In this document: positions 1 to 5,779 of the stretch, piece by piece
Layout: the number at the start of each line of letters is the position of its first letter
How positions within the stretch are numbered: position 1 is the first letter of the stretch
Origin: Coriobacteriales bacterium
GTDB taxonomy: Bacteria; Actinomycetota; Coriobacteriia; Coriobacteriales; UBA8131
Assembly (NCBI GenBank): GCA_031254905.1
Contig: JAIRTN010000007.1
Location: forward strand, 1-5,783
Length of the DNA: 5,783 nt
Direction of reading: 5' to 3'
Notes under the pieces: generated by a model
Seen by the model: only the letters and a program-made list of their open reading frames with translations
Databases searched by the model: none
Told to the model about the DNA's origin: nothing
Translations under genes and position numbers: made by a program

Positions 1-36
1 CATCGGATGAATACCTGCCCTGCTCACGTCTATAAT

Positions 37-381
37 TTACGATTCGGAAAAGTTCGCGCCGTAGGCGGCCCAATCATAGCGCGCGTCCTCGCCAAGTTCG
101 GCCTTCTTGGTACCTCTCAGGTAACGCGGCTCAACGGTAAAACGGATGGCCGTCCGGTTCTCTCCATTGATACTTATATCGGCAAAAGATGGCGCACACA
201 CAATCTCAATCCCCACCGGCGAAAGAAAGCCGCGGGCAATGGCAATGGCCTTCACGGCCTGATTAACGGCCCCGGCGCCAACGCTCTGAATCTCAACCGG
301 AACGCCGTCCTTTATCATGCCGGCAATGGCGCCGGCAACAGAAGACGGTGACGACTTTGAAGATACTTTGAGGAACTCCAT
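37..381 (-). CDS. spoVS: SpoVS-like small nucleic-acid-binding-type regulator with C-terminal extension
   Basis: A 114-residue protein. Residues 1-86 closely match the SpoVS (stage V sporulation protein S) family as I know it from Bacillus: an N-terminus of the form MEFLKVSSKSSPSSVAGAIA, then an IQSVGAGAVNQAVKAIAIAR helix region, then NGENRTAIRFTVEPR. The family has an Alba-like fold. It affects spore coat and septation steps in Bacillus but also occurs in bacteria that do not sporulate, so the gene does not prove sporulation. The Bacillus protein ends at about the VEPR motif; here 28 more residues follow (YLRGTKKAELGEDARYDWAA and on to FSES), which is unusual. I chose the ATG at 381 because it aligns with the family start and has AGCAG 8 bases upstream. 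An in-frame ATG at 387 and a GTG at 438 are possible but lack family support. It lies 258 bases downstream of the glycosyltransferase gene, so it is probably a separate transcription unit. Family assignment is firm; the role in this organism is unknown. Confidence 0.9.
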   Translation of the reverse strand: MEFLKVSSKSSPSSVAGAIAGMIKDGVPVEIQSVGAGAVNQAVKAIAIARGFLSPVGIEIVCAPSFADISINGENRTAIRFTVEPRYLRGTKKAELGEDARYDWAAYGANFSES

Positions 382-639
382 GACCATGTCTGCTTTCTTT
401 GCTGTGTTAATGGCTCGTCTTGTGCATTGTGCTGTCACGAGTGCCGCACGCCCCCCGACGCATCGTGTTACCTTCTCGACTACGTATATGCTGCTGTGCT
501 GCGGTTTTAGGTCGTCGCATAGTATCTCACAGAACCAACCTCAATGGCAACAGAAAGGCTCCGTGAGAGGGGCAATTTGTGCTCGGTTTGTGCCCACAGG
601 CTCACCAAAGCACAAGATATGGTATACGGGTAAGCGTCC
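382..639. other. Intergenic region upstream of the SpoVS-like gene
   Basis: I find no credible gene in these 258 bases. On the minus strand, which would be the leader of the SpoVS-like gene, bases 436-444 can pair with 460-467 (CACGA-bulge-TGC with GCATCGTG) around a 15-base loop that holds a run of six C (six G in the transcript). The stem would sit about 55 bases before the start codon. A GTGACA box at 433-438 resembles a -35 element, but no good -10 lies at the right distance. I see no clear rho-independent terminator for the glycosyltransferase gene that ends at 640. How the SpoVS-like gene is expressed is therefore unresolved. Confidence 0.4.
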
Positions 640-1464
640 TCAGTCCTCCGGCTCGCCCGAAATCCCCATTTTCTTCATCTTTCGCAGCGTAGCCTTGAAT
701 TCCCGCTCGCGCTGTTTCAGTATCTTGAACAGTCTCCGTTGCTCGTCGCGCCCTCCCAAAAAACCGATGGGGATAAGGTCGGCACCGTCTGAGGGCTCCA
801 AAATCTTCCGTATCAGCGGCTTGGTAATCAGGGCCACACCACCGAAGCGCTCGGCAACAAGCCCCAGCCATTGGTCGTGACGCACCGGCGCGGGCGGGAA
901 GGGCAAGGCGAGTTCCCGAAGCGGCGCCATGAAGGCAAGGCAGCTTCCCACATAAGAATCGCGAATAAGGTTTTCCGAAATCATCGTCGTATCCCCGTGC
1001 AGGGCAAGCATCGAGGGGGCCACGAGTTGGCGCTCGCTGTCGAGAATCTCGGCGTCGTGCAAGACGAGTATTGATTCGCTCGCGGCAAAGGCGCCCCGCA
1101 TGTCGGCAATCTTGCTCGGCGTCCAAAGGTCGCCGGGCTCGGCCAAAAAGATGTAGTCGCCCTTGCAGGCAGAAATCGCCTGTTCATAGATGCTCGTGCT
1201 GTTCCCGTCCCCGCCGTCAAACACACGGACGAAGGGGGCCTGTCGTGCTATCTCATGCGCAACATCTCTTGCTATATCGTGCGGGTTCACCCTGGGCTGC
1301 GGCGCGTCGGGCCGCGGCTCAGCAGGCCCGCCCACGGCTTCGAGCGCGATGAGAATCTCATCTCGCCTGCCAAGCTGAGGAAGTATCGACGCCACGAGGT
1401 CAAGCAAGCCCTCCGCGTCCGATGAAACCCGTATAACAATCGAAATCATTCCCTGATTGTCCAT
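640..1464 (-). CDS. Family 2-like glycosyltransferase (GT-A fold)
   Basis: A 274-residue soluble protein with no signal peptide or membrane segment. It would transfer a sugar from a nucleotide donor, probably onto a cell-surface polysaccharide, at the cytoplasmic face of the membrane. The N-terminus MISIVIRVSSDAEGLLDLV is the usual first GT2 beta-strand and helix. IYEQAISACKGDYIFLAEPGD (residues 92-112) is the region of the DxD metal/nucleotide site. HDAEILD (136-142), SYVGSCLAFM (170-179) and HDQWLGLVA (196-204) match the order of motifs in rhamnosyltransferase-like GT2 enzymes, with D197 as candidate catalytic base. The metal-site motif is altered: the usual DQDD-W reads EPGD-LW, so two acidic positions are changed. 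The last 35 residues are charged and helical. I prefer the ATG at 1464 because GAGGTGA (1472-1478) lies 7 bases upstream; the in-frame TTG at 1468-1470 is too close to that site. The SD overlaps the stop of the DUF1015 gene, so the two are probably co-transcribed and translationally coupled. Donor and acceptor cannot be told. Confidence 0.8.
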   Translation of the reverse strand: MDNQGMISIVIRVSSDAEGLLDLVASILPQLGRRDEILIALEAVGGPAEPRPDAPQPRVNPHDIARDVAHEIARQAPFVRVFDGGDGNSTSIYEQAISACKGDYIFLAEPGDLWTPSKIADMRGAFAASESILVLHDAEILDSERQLVAPSMLALHGDTTMISENLIRDSYVGSCLAFMAPLRELALPFPPAPVRHDQWLGLVAERFGGVALITKPLIRKILEPSDGADLIPIGFLGGRDEQRRLFKILKQREREFKATLRKMKKMGISGEPED

Positions 1465-1471
1465 TTCCAAC

Positions 1472-1478
1472 TCACCTC
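1472..1478 (-). promoter_or_regulatory. Shine-Dalgarno of the glycosyltransferase gene, overlapping the DUF1015 stop
   Basis: On the minus strand GAGGTGA contains both the ribosome-binding core AGGTGA and the TGA stop codon of the DUF1015 gene. It lies 7 bases before the ATG at 1464, which decides the start in favour of that ATG. The arrangement suggests translational coupling in a two-gene operon. Confidence 0.7.
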
Positions 1479-2758
1479 GTCATCCTGTGAATAAAAAGCC
1501 CGCTACGAGGCTTAGGTTCAAACCATGTCGATTTAGGGGGCATGAGAAGCCCAGCGTCCGCAACCGCAAACAACTCCTCCAGCGAACAGGGGAACAACGC
1601 AAAGGCAAGGCCGTGGCCCTCCCCTTGCCCCGCCCCCGCGTCCGCACGACGCGCAAGTTCCTCCAAGCCCCGCACGCCGCCAACATACGATATGCGGTTG
1701 TCCACGCGCGGGTCTTCGATACCAAGGACGGGCGCAAGCAGCATATCCTGCAGAAGCGAGGCGTCAAGCCCGGCAACCGGGTCATCGAGGCGCAAGTCCT
1801 CGCGCACGACCAAGCGATACCATGCCCCCTCAAGATACATCGCAAACTCACCTCGCACGCGCGGGCGACAATGCTCAAAGTCTACCGGCTCCACGCTGAA
1901 GCACTCAGATATGCGCGCAAGCAACTCATCGCGCGAAAGACCGTTTGTGTCGCAGACAACACGGTTGTAGTCGAGGATTGCAAGCTGGTTTGAGGGGAAG
2001 GCGATAATGAGAAAGTGGTCGGATTCGTCGCCACACGCCCGTTCTTCTCCCCCTTCTTCTATCTTTGCTTCAAGCCTGCAGGCACGTCGCGATGCCCCGA
2101 TGCGCGCGGCGGCGGCGGCACGATGGTGGCCATCCGCGATATACAGCGCGTCAAGCCCGGCAAAGCCCTCCTGTATCGCGCGTTCCAAGCTGGAATCGTC
2201 CACCCGCCACACCGTATGACGCACGGCATCCGGTGCCACAAAGTCATAGAGCGGCACGGCAGCCGTTGCCGCCTGCACGGCCGCGTCAATCGCCTCTTGG
2301 GCGCGGTAGGCCACAAAGACCGGGCCCGTCTGCGCGTCGAGGGCCGTGATGTGTTGCACGCGGTCCTCAAGTTTATGGGCGCGGGTATTCTCATGGCGCC
2401 GCAGCACGCCCTGCTCGTAATCGTCAACGGCAACGCAGGCCACCACACCCGTCTGCGCCCGCCCGTCCTTTTCTATGCGATAGAGAAAATAGCGCGGCTC
2501 CTCCTCGCACACATAGCTGCCATCCTGCAACTCGGCGGCAAAAAGCGCGGCGGCCCGGGCGTAAACCCGCTCGTCATACTCATCGACCTCAAGGGGAAAC
2601 AGCGCGGCGGTCTTGTCGATTCGCAAAAAAGATTGAGGATGCGCGGCAATCTCGGCCGCCGCCTCGGGACGACTGAACACATCGTAGGGCAAAGCCGCCA
2701 CCTCGGACGCCTGCGCGGGCAGGGGGCGACAACAGATAAAGGGCTTTACATCGGCCAA
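1472..2758 (-). CDS. DUF1015 family protein (possible free-serine kinase-like)
   Basis: A 428-residue cytoplasmic protein of normal length for DUF1015. Family hallmarks appear in order: a PYDV motif (24-27), RHENT (121-125), YIADGHHRAAAA (206-217), LDYNRVV (262-268), LDASLLQDMLLAPVLGIED (331-349), and a C-terminal MPPKSTWFEPKPRSG block (406-420). The GHHR signature resembles the GxxR-type motif of ParB/sulfiredoxin-like folds. I recall that family members sit beside serine-biosynthesis genes and have been linked to phosphorylation of free serine; I cannot verify this here, and no serine genes lie in the window. The TTG start at 2758 is favoured by AGGAG at 2765-2769, 6 bases upstream, and by a TATAAT box about 35 bases upstream. 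It is the first gene of an operon with the glycosyltransferase gene, which begins 7 bases after its stop codon. Family call is very secure; the biochemical role is inferred. Confidence 0.92.
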   Translation of the reverse strand: MADVKPFICCRPLPAQASEVAALPYDVFSRPEAAAEIAAHPQSFLRIDKTAALFPLEVDEYDERVYARAAALFAAELQDGSYVCEEEPRYFLYRIEKDGRAQTGVVACVAVDDYEQGVLRRHENTRAHKLEDRVQHITALDAQTGPVFVAYRAQEAIDAAVQAATAAVPLYDFVAPDAVRHTVWRVDDSSLERAIQEGFAGLDALYIADGHHRAAAAARIGASRRACRLEAKIEEGGEERACGDESDHFLIIAFPSNQLAILDYNRVVCDTNGLSRDELLARISECFSVEPVDFEHCRPRVRGEFAMYLEGAWYRLVVREDLRLDDPVAGLDASLLQDMLLAPVLGIEDPRVDNRISYVGGVRGLEELARRADAGAGQGEGHGLAFALFPCSLEELFAVADAGLLMPPKSTWFEPKPRSGLFIHRMTR

Positions 2759-2764
2759 AGATAA

Positions 2765-2769
2765 CTCCT
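2765..2769 (-). promoter_or_regulatory. Shine-Dalgarno that fixes the TTG start of the DUF1015 gene
   Basis: AGGAG on the minus strand lies 6 bases before the TTG at 2756-2758. No ATG or GTG at a suitable distance competes, and the protein after TTG begins directly with the family N-terminal region. Confidence 0.7.
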
Positions 2770-2791
2770 GTCTTTGAGAAAGGATAGAGCC

Positions 2792-2819
2792 ATTATACTG
2801 ATAACCGCGGCCGTCTACA
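2792..2819 (-). promoter_or_regulatory. Probable sigma-70-type promoter of the DUF1015-glycosyltransferase operon
   Basis: A perfect TATAAT lies at 2792-2797 on the minus strand. A weak -35 (TGTAGA, three of six matches) stands 16 bases upstream at 2814-2819. A transcript would begin near 2785 and give a leader of about 27 bases with the AGGAG site in place. The -10 match and geometry are good; the poor -35 suggests either a weak promoter or one helped by an activator. Confidence 0.5.
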
Positions 2820-2869
2820 GGCGAATACGGCGGTTTTCGTGTTATTCGGCTGAGGTTGTAGCCTGTTTG

Positions 2870-3754
2870 TCATTCGGCTGTGGTTTCGACTTGCTCGTCG
2901 TTCGAGTTTCTCACAATCGCCCACAAAACAGCAAAACCACCGACCACAAAAAGCATGAGTACGGAGACCATCCAGAGAGCAGCGTCCCTCGTTTGCGCGT
3001 CGTTGATGCCCGGCGCCAAGGGCGTTTGCTCGTCGGACTGGCTTATCGTATCGTCCGGTGTTTCGCCCGCGCTTGGGCCTGCGCCGCTGCCGCCGCGCTG
3101 GCCTCCCGAACCCGTCAAAGACGAAAGGGGCGGCGTTGTGGTGTAGCTATCCGGCGAGGTGACAGGCTCTGAGGGCAAGACGTTGATAATCACCGGCGGC
3201 TGCTCAACGGGGGCGGTGGGAGCGGGGGGCGGCGGCGGAAGTTCGGGGTCGAGCAGGATGGCCGCGGGCTCCCAGAGGGCCGTATAGGTGGCATTGGCGG
3301 TGACTATAGGGATAAGGGCGGGCTGCCAACCGATGAAGCGCCAGCCCGACTCCGCATTAAAAAGAGGGGGCGAGGGGGTCGCGGAACCGTAGGGAATAAA
3401 ATCGAAGGTTTGCGCCGGAGAGGTGCCGTGGTTGCCCGGCGCGAAACTTACCGAGTAGACGAGTTGCTCGTAGGTGGCGCGCACGATGAGGTCTGTGGTG
3501 ACGTTGGTAAAGCCGGTGTCCCAACCCGCGAAGGAATAGCCTTGGCGGTTGGGCGTAGCAGGGGCGGTGGCCGCATCGCCCGAGTTGACGCTTTGCGTGG
3601 CAAGAACCGTGCCGTCGTAATCGACGAAGGTGACGGTGCAACTCGTACTGGCAAGAGACAGGGGTTCCGCAAAAGCCATGAGCGGCGGACTGAAGATAAC
3701 AAGGAACGCAAGCGCAAGCGCGCCTCGCAGAAAAGGCAACGTGCGGTGCTTCAT
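2870..3754 (-). CDS. Secreted membrane-anchored protein with two InlB/Flg_new-type repeats
   Basis: A 294-residue surface protein. Residues 1-29 form a signal peptide (basic KHR and R, hydrophobic core GALALAFLVIF, probable cleavage after AFA). Residues 40-97 form a Listeria/Bacteroides-type (InlB B, Flg_new) beta-grasp repeat, recognised by VTFVDYDGTVL, GYSFAGWDT and the closing ATYEQ. A second, more divergent repeat spans about 100-162, with GWRFIGWQP and ATYTALWE. A proline-rich stalk with five prolines in a row (173-177) and a Gly/Ser/Thr-rich linker to about 255 follow. A transmembrane helix (ALWMVSVLMLFVVGGFAVLW, 259-278) and a short acidic cytoplasmic tail end the protein. There is no LPxTG signal, so anchoring is by the membrane helix rather than by a sortase. 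Such repeats are common in adhesins of gut anaerobes, but with only two repeats the ligand-binding part is short. I chose the ATG at 3754 because it begins the signal peptide and has AGGGG 10 bases upstream; a TTG at 3793 would spoil the signal peptide. The insertion sequence lies directly upstream. Function unknown beyond cell-surface placement. Confidence 0.8.
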   Translation of the reverse strand: MKHRTLPFLRGALALAFLVIFSPPLMAFAEPLSLASTSCTVTFVDYDGTVLATQSVNSGDAATAPATPNRQGYSFAGWDTGFTNVTTDLIVRATYEQLVYSVSFAPGNHGTSPAQTFDFIPYGSATPSPPLFNAESGWRFIGWQPALIPIVTANATYTALWEPAAILLDPELPPPPPAPTAPVEQPPVIINVLPSEPVTSPDSYTTTPPLSSLTGSGGQRGGSGAGPSAGETPDDTISQSDEQTPLAPGINDAQTRDAALWMVSVLMLFVVGGFAVLWAIVRNSNDEQVETTAE

Positions 3755-3813
3755 TGACAGTATTCCCCTCTCCCGTAGCCAATCGTCTATCAAAGACGCC
3801 CCGTTGGCTTACT

Positions 3814-3848
3814 CCCCATGCAAAAACCCCAAAAAAACCCTGCGCCCC
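3814..3848 (-). other. Cluster of four G-runs in the leader of the surface-protein gene
   Basis: On the minus strand four G-runs occur in order: GGGG (3845-3848), GGG (3838-3840), GGGG (3827-3830) and GGGG (3814-3817). The loops are 4, 7 and 9 bases, one of them seven T in a row. In principle this could fold as a G-quadruplex, though the last loop is longer than ideal. If a TATTAT box at 3861-3866 is the -10 of the surface-protein gene, the cluster would lie in its untranslated leader; no convincing -35 goes with that box. Confidence 0.3.
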
Positions 3849-3886
3849 TATTCTCACCACATAATACACCTGCGCGGGCAATGATG

Positions 3887-3952
3887 CTAGAGAAGTGCTG
3901 GAGAAGTGACACGGAAGTGGCAAAAACATGCCGCAGCGGTGCCGAAGCGGTG
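3887..3952. repeat. Six degenerate 11-base units in exact phase
   Basis: Read on the plus strand, the units end in TG at 3897, 3908, 3919, 3930, 3941 and 3952, each exactly 11 bases apart. Units 1 and 2 (ctagagaagtg, ctggagaagtg) differ at one base. Units 5 and 6 (ccgcagcggtg, ccgaagcggtg) also differ at one base. Units 3 (acacggaagtg) and 4 (gcaaaaacatg) are looser. The spacing is close to one DNA helical turn, so bound proteins would lie on one face. The array sits between the surface-protein gene and the transposase, so it may be part of the insertion-sequence end or an operator. I cannot decide which. Confidence 0.55.
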
Positions 3953-3991
3953 CCGAAGTGTCCGCGAGAAATAGAGTGAGTAACGAAGTTG

Positions 3992-4026
3992 CATACCAGC
4001 CTTAACCGTTTGCGGTTAGCTGGATG
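3992..4026 (+). terminator. Bulged hairpin followed by TTTT, upstream of the transposase
   Basis: CAT (3992-3994), CCAGC (3996-4000) and TAACCG (4003-4008) pair with CGGTTA (4013-4018), GCTGG (4019-4023) and ATG (4024-4026). This gives 14 base pairs with a one-base and a two-base bulge and a TTTG loop. Four T follow at 4028-4031. It could stop transcripts that enter the element from outside. The T-run is short, so the terminator reading is moderate, while the hairpin itself is clear. Confidence 0.5.
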
Positions 4027-4047
4027 GTTTTGACGTAAGAGATGGAA

Positions 4048-4100
4048 GTGGGTTTCCTACAATCTTTGTTGGCAAAAACGAAGAGAGGAAGGAAACCCAC
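4048..4100 (+). promoter_or_regulatory. Perfect 11-bp inverted repeat across the transposase leader and ribosome site
   Basis: GTGGGTTTCCT (4048-4058) is exactly complementary to AGGAAACCCAC (4090-4100), with 31 bases between. The right arm includes most of the AAGGA ribosome site at 4089-4093 and ends two bases before the ATG at 4103. Between the arms is a TACAAT box (4058-4063), a good -10 match but without a convincing -35 (TTGACG at 4030-4035 is 22 bases away, which is too far). A transcript from this box would start near 4070 and lack the left arm, leaving the ribosome site free. A longer transcript from outside would contain both arms and hide it. This fits a known strategy of IS10/IS50-type elements, but here it is inference from sequence. 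Confidence 0.55.
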
Positions 4101-4102
4101 AG

Positions 4103-5737
4103 ATGGATGATACTACGTTTTGTGTCGATGCGCTTTCAGAGTTGTTCTACAAAAACCTCCTAGAGACAGAGGACTTCGGCAAGCACGTCGAGTACTGCGA
4201 GGTCACAGGCCGACTGATCATAAGGGCGGCGTTCATCAAAAACTTGGTGCGTTTCGATGATGAGCTGCTGAGCGAGGTCCCGAAAGGCTGGAGGCTTTGC
4301 GGTAGCCGCAAGCGCACCGTCATCACCATGCTTGGCGAGATCTCCTACACAAGGCGCATCTACACAGACGAGTTCGGGTGTCGCCGCTATCCGCTTGATG
4401 AGGTGTTAGGTGTGGCCTCTCATCAGCATCTGGACAAAGACGCATTTCTGTGGATTGTGCGCTGCGCGGCAGATGTCTCCTACGAAAAGACGGCCAAAGC
4501 ATTCAATGATAGGACAGGGACATCTATCACCCGTCAGACGGTGATGCGCTGCGTGCATCGCTGTGGCGAACTTTTGGCTAAGGGAGGAGGTGTGGGCACG
4601 GATCTACCGATAAGCGCCGAGACGCTGTTTTGCGAGTTCGATGGCTTTTGGGTAAACCTCCAATCCAAGACCAAGCAGCCGGCCCAAGACAGGCTTACCT
4701 ACAAAGCGCAGTTCAGGAAAAAGAGCGCAGAGATGAAGGTCTGGGTAGTCTATGCTGGCAAGAGTCGAAAGCACCCCAACCGCCGCATAGCCCCTTTCCA
4801 TTGGGCATCGGATGGTGGAGCTGAAGAGTTCTTCTCCGAGTGCGCAAAGCGCACAAGCGCCGTCTATGACCTTACGTATGCGGATTGGGTCCTCACCGCC
4901 TCAGATGCCGCCGGGTGGTGTAAGGCGCACGGGCTGGATGCGTATGTAAGAAAGGATGCGGTAATCATCTCACGTCTGGATACCTATCACGTAAACCAGA
5001 AGGTCTATAAGGCGTTTTCATCAGAAGAGGACAGAGGCACGTATCTGGACTACCTGTATCGTAAAGACTTTGACGGCTTTCTCGCTGCACTGTCTGAGCG
5101 TATGGATGCAGAGCCTAAAGACGAGCGCGACGAGCGCAGGCGTGAGCTTTACGACTATATCTCAAACAATCTCGATTGGCTCAAAGGAGCCTCGCTATCG
5201 CGCTACATACGTGAGATGCTGCTTAAAGACCTTGTGCGTGTATTCGGCGACAGACGGTTTTGTGCACATCTGTGCGAGCTGCTGTCCAAACACAAATACA
5301 AGCGCCTCTTACAAGAACTTAAGATCATCGCCTCAGCCTGCACAAAGGGTCACCGTCTGACGTATCGAGGCTTTCTTGAAGATGCCAAAGAGGCCATACG
5401 GCTGATCAAGACTTATGGGCCGGTCACATTAGGCACCATGGAGGGTACCAACTCCAAGGTCTATGCGGCACGTCTGAAGGTCTGGGGCTGTGCGTGGTCT
5501 GTTCGCGGCGCTGTGGCCATGATGAGGATACGTGCCACTTTGGCCTCTGGGCTTAAGCTTGTCGCCCCAAGCTATGACAGCAGGTTTACCGATAAGGAAA
5601 AATCGTGCATGGAGGCTTACCGTCACCGCTCATTTGCGGTCCCTCAAAGCGTGGGTGTAGGCTTCGAGCCGCCACAAGGCTCAGTGGTGTTGACGACACT
5701 GATGCCGCCTGCCATGCAGGCACTCTTGCGCCACTAA
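4103..5737 (+). CDS. ISLre2-family transposase (UPF0236 type)
   Basis: A 544-residue transposase that appears complete. It would cut and join the element ends using an RNase H-like DDE core. The N-terminal part (about 1-160) includes YTRRIYTDEFGCRRYPLDEV and the SYEKTAKAFNDRTGTSITRQ segment, typical of the family's DNA-binding and helix-turn-helix region. Candidate catalytic residues are D180 (CEFDGFWV), D268 (TASDAAGWCK) and E447 (GTMEGTNSKVYAARL), with the family's conserved LDTYHVNQK block at 292-300. The C-terminal AARLKVWGCAWSVRGAVAMM (455-474) matches the family pattern of RL, then W, then GA and M. It is somewhat longer than the roughly 450-500 residues I associate with the family. The start ATG at 4103 follows AAGGA (4089-4093) by 9 bases. 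The ribosome site can be masked by a leader stem, and a terminator-like hairpin follows the stop. Catalytic assignments come from motif context and are not proven. Confidence 0.9.
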   Translation: MDDTTFCVDALSELFYKNLLETEDFGKHVEYCEVTGRLIIRAAFIKNLVRFDDELLSEVPKGWRLCGSRKRTVITMLGEISYTRRIYTDEFGCRRYPLDEVLGVASHQHLDKDAFLWIVRCAADVSYEKTAKAFNDRTGTSITRQTVMRCVHRCGELLAKGGGVGTDLPISAETLFCEFDGFWVNLQSKTKQPAQDRLTYKAQFRKKSAEMKVWVVYAGKSRKHPNRRIAPFHWASDGGAEEFFSECAKRTSAVYDLTYADWVLTASDAAGWCKAHGLDAYVRKDAVIISRLDTYHVNQKVYKAFSSEEDRGTYLDYLYRKDFDGFLAALSERMDAEPKDERDERRRELYDYISNNLDWLKGASLSRYIREMLLKDLVRVFGDRRFCAHLCELLSKHKYKRLLQELKIIASACTKGHRLTYRGFLEDAKEAIRLIKTYGPVTLGTMEGTNSKVYAARLKVWGCAWSVRGAVAMMRIRATLASGLKLVAPSYDSRFTDKEKSCMEAYRHRSFAVPQSVGVGFEPPQGSVVLTTLMPPAMQALLRH

Positions 5738-5750
5738 GCAAAACAGTGTC

Positions 5751-5779
5751 GCCCGTCCGGCTTCGCCGGTCGTGCTTTT
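5751..5779 (+). terminator. Rho-independent terminator after the transposase
   Basis: The core CCGGC (5757-5761), loop TTC, GCCGG (5765-5769) extends outward after single mismatches to CG/CG (5754-5755 with 5771-5772) and GC/GC (5751-5752 with 5774-5775). That makes nine pairs with two mismatches, followed at once by TTTT (5776-5779). It begins 14 bases after the stop codon. It could also limit read-out from the element into the host. Confidence 0.6.

Noticed and set aside
31..36. A perfect TATAAT on the plus strand at the end of the SpoVS-like gene
   Set aside because: No usable -35 box lies upstream, and no gene on the plus strand follows; it covers the bases just after the stop codon and is probably chance.
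407..520. A 37-codon minus-strand frame ending 25 bases before the SpoVS-like start; basic peptide
   Set aside because: Only a weak GTGAG stands before its ATG, and there is no hydrophobic, regulatory or family signature. A leader peptide cannot be excluded but is not supported.
317..880. A plus-strand frame of 187 codons across the gap between the SpoVS-like and glycosyltransferase genes
   Set aside because: It overlaps both recognised genes in antisense and shows no recognisable domain.
1761..2163. A 16-base exact direct repeat (1761-1776 and 2148-2163) inside the DUF1015 gene
   Set aside because: Both copies encode the same short AGLDA segment in the same frame, at different family-conserved regions. 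Shared codon preference explains it better than a mobile or regulatory repeat.
2015..2764. A long open frame of 249 codons on the plus strand, antisense to the DUF1015 gene
   Set aside because: It mirrors a well-conserved family gene on the other strand, its predicted protein shows no recognisable domain, and long antisense frames are expected in GC-rich DNA.
2844..2880. A direct repeat of ATTCGGCTG (2844-2852 and 2872-2880) and weak stems after the surface-protein stop
   Set aside because: The repeat is only nine bases, one copy overlaps the end of the gene, and the possible stems of 4-6 pairs lack a T-run, so neither an attachment site nor a terminator is supported.
3357..3929. A minus-strand frame of 190 codons starting upstream of the surface-protein gene
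   Set aside because: It runs out of frame through the signal peptide and repeat region of the surface protein, has no ribosome site at its ATG and shows no recognisable domain.
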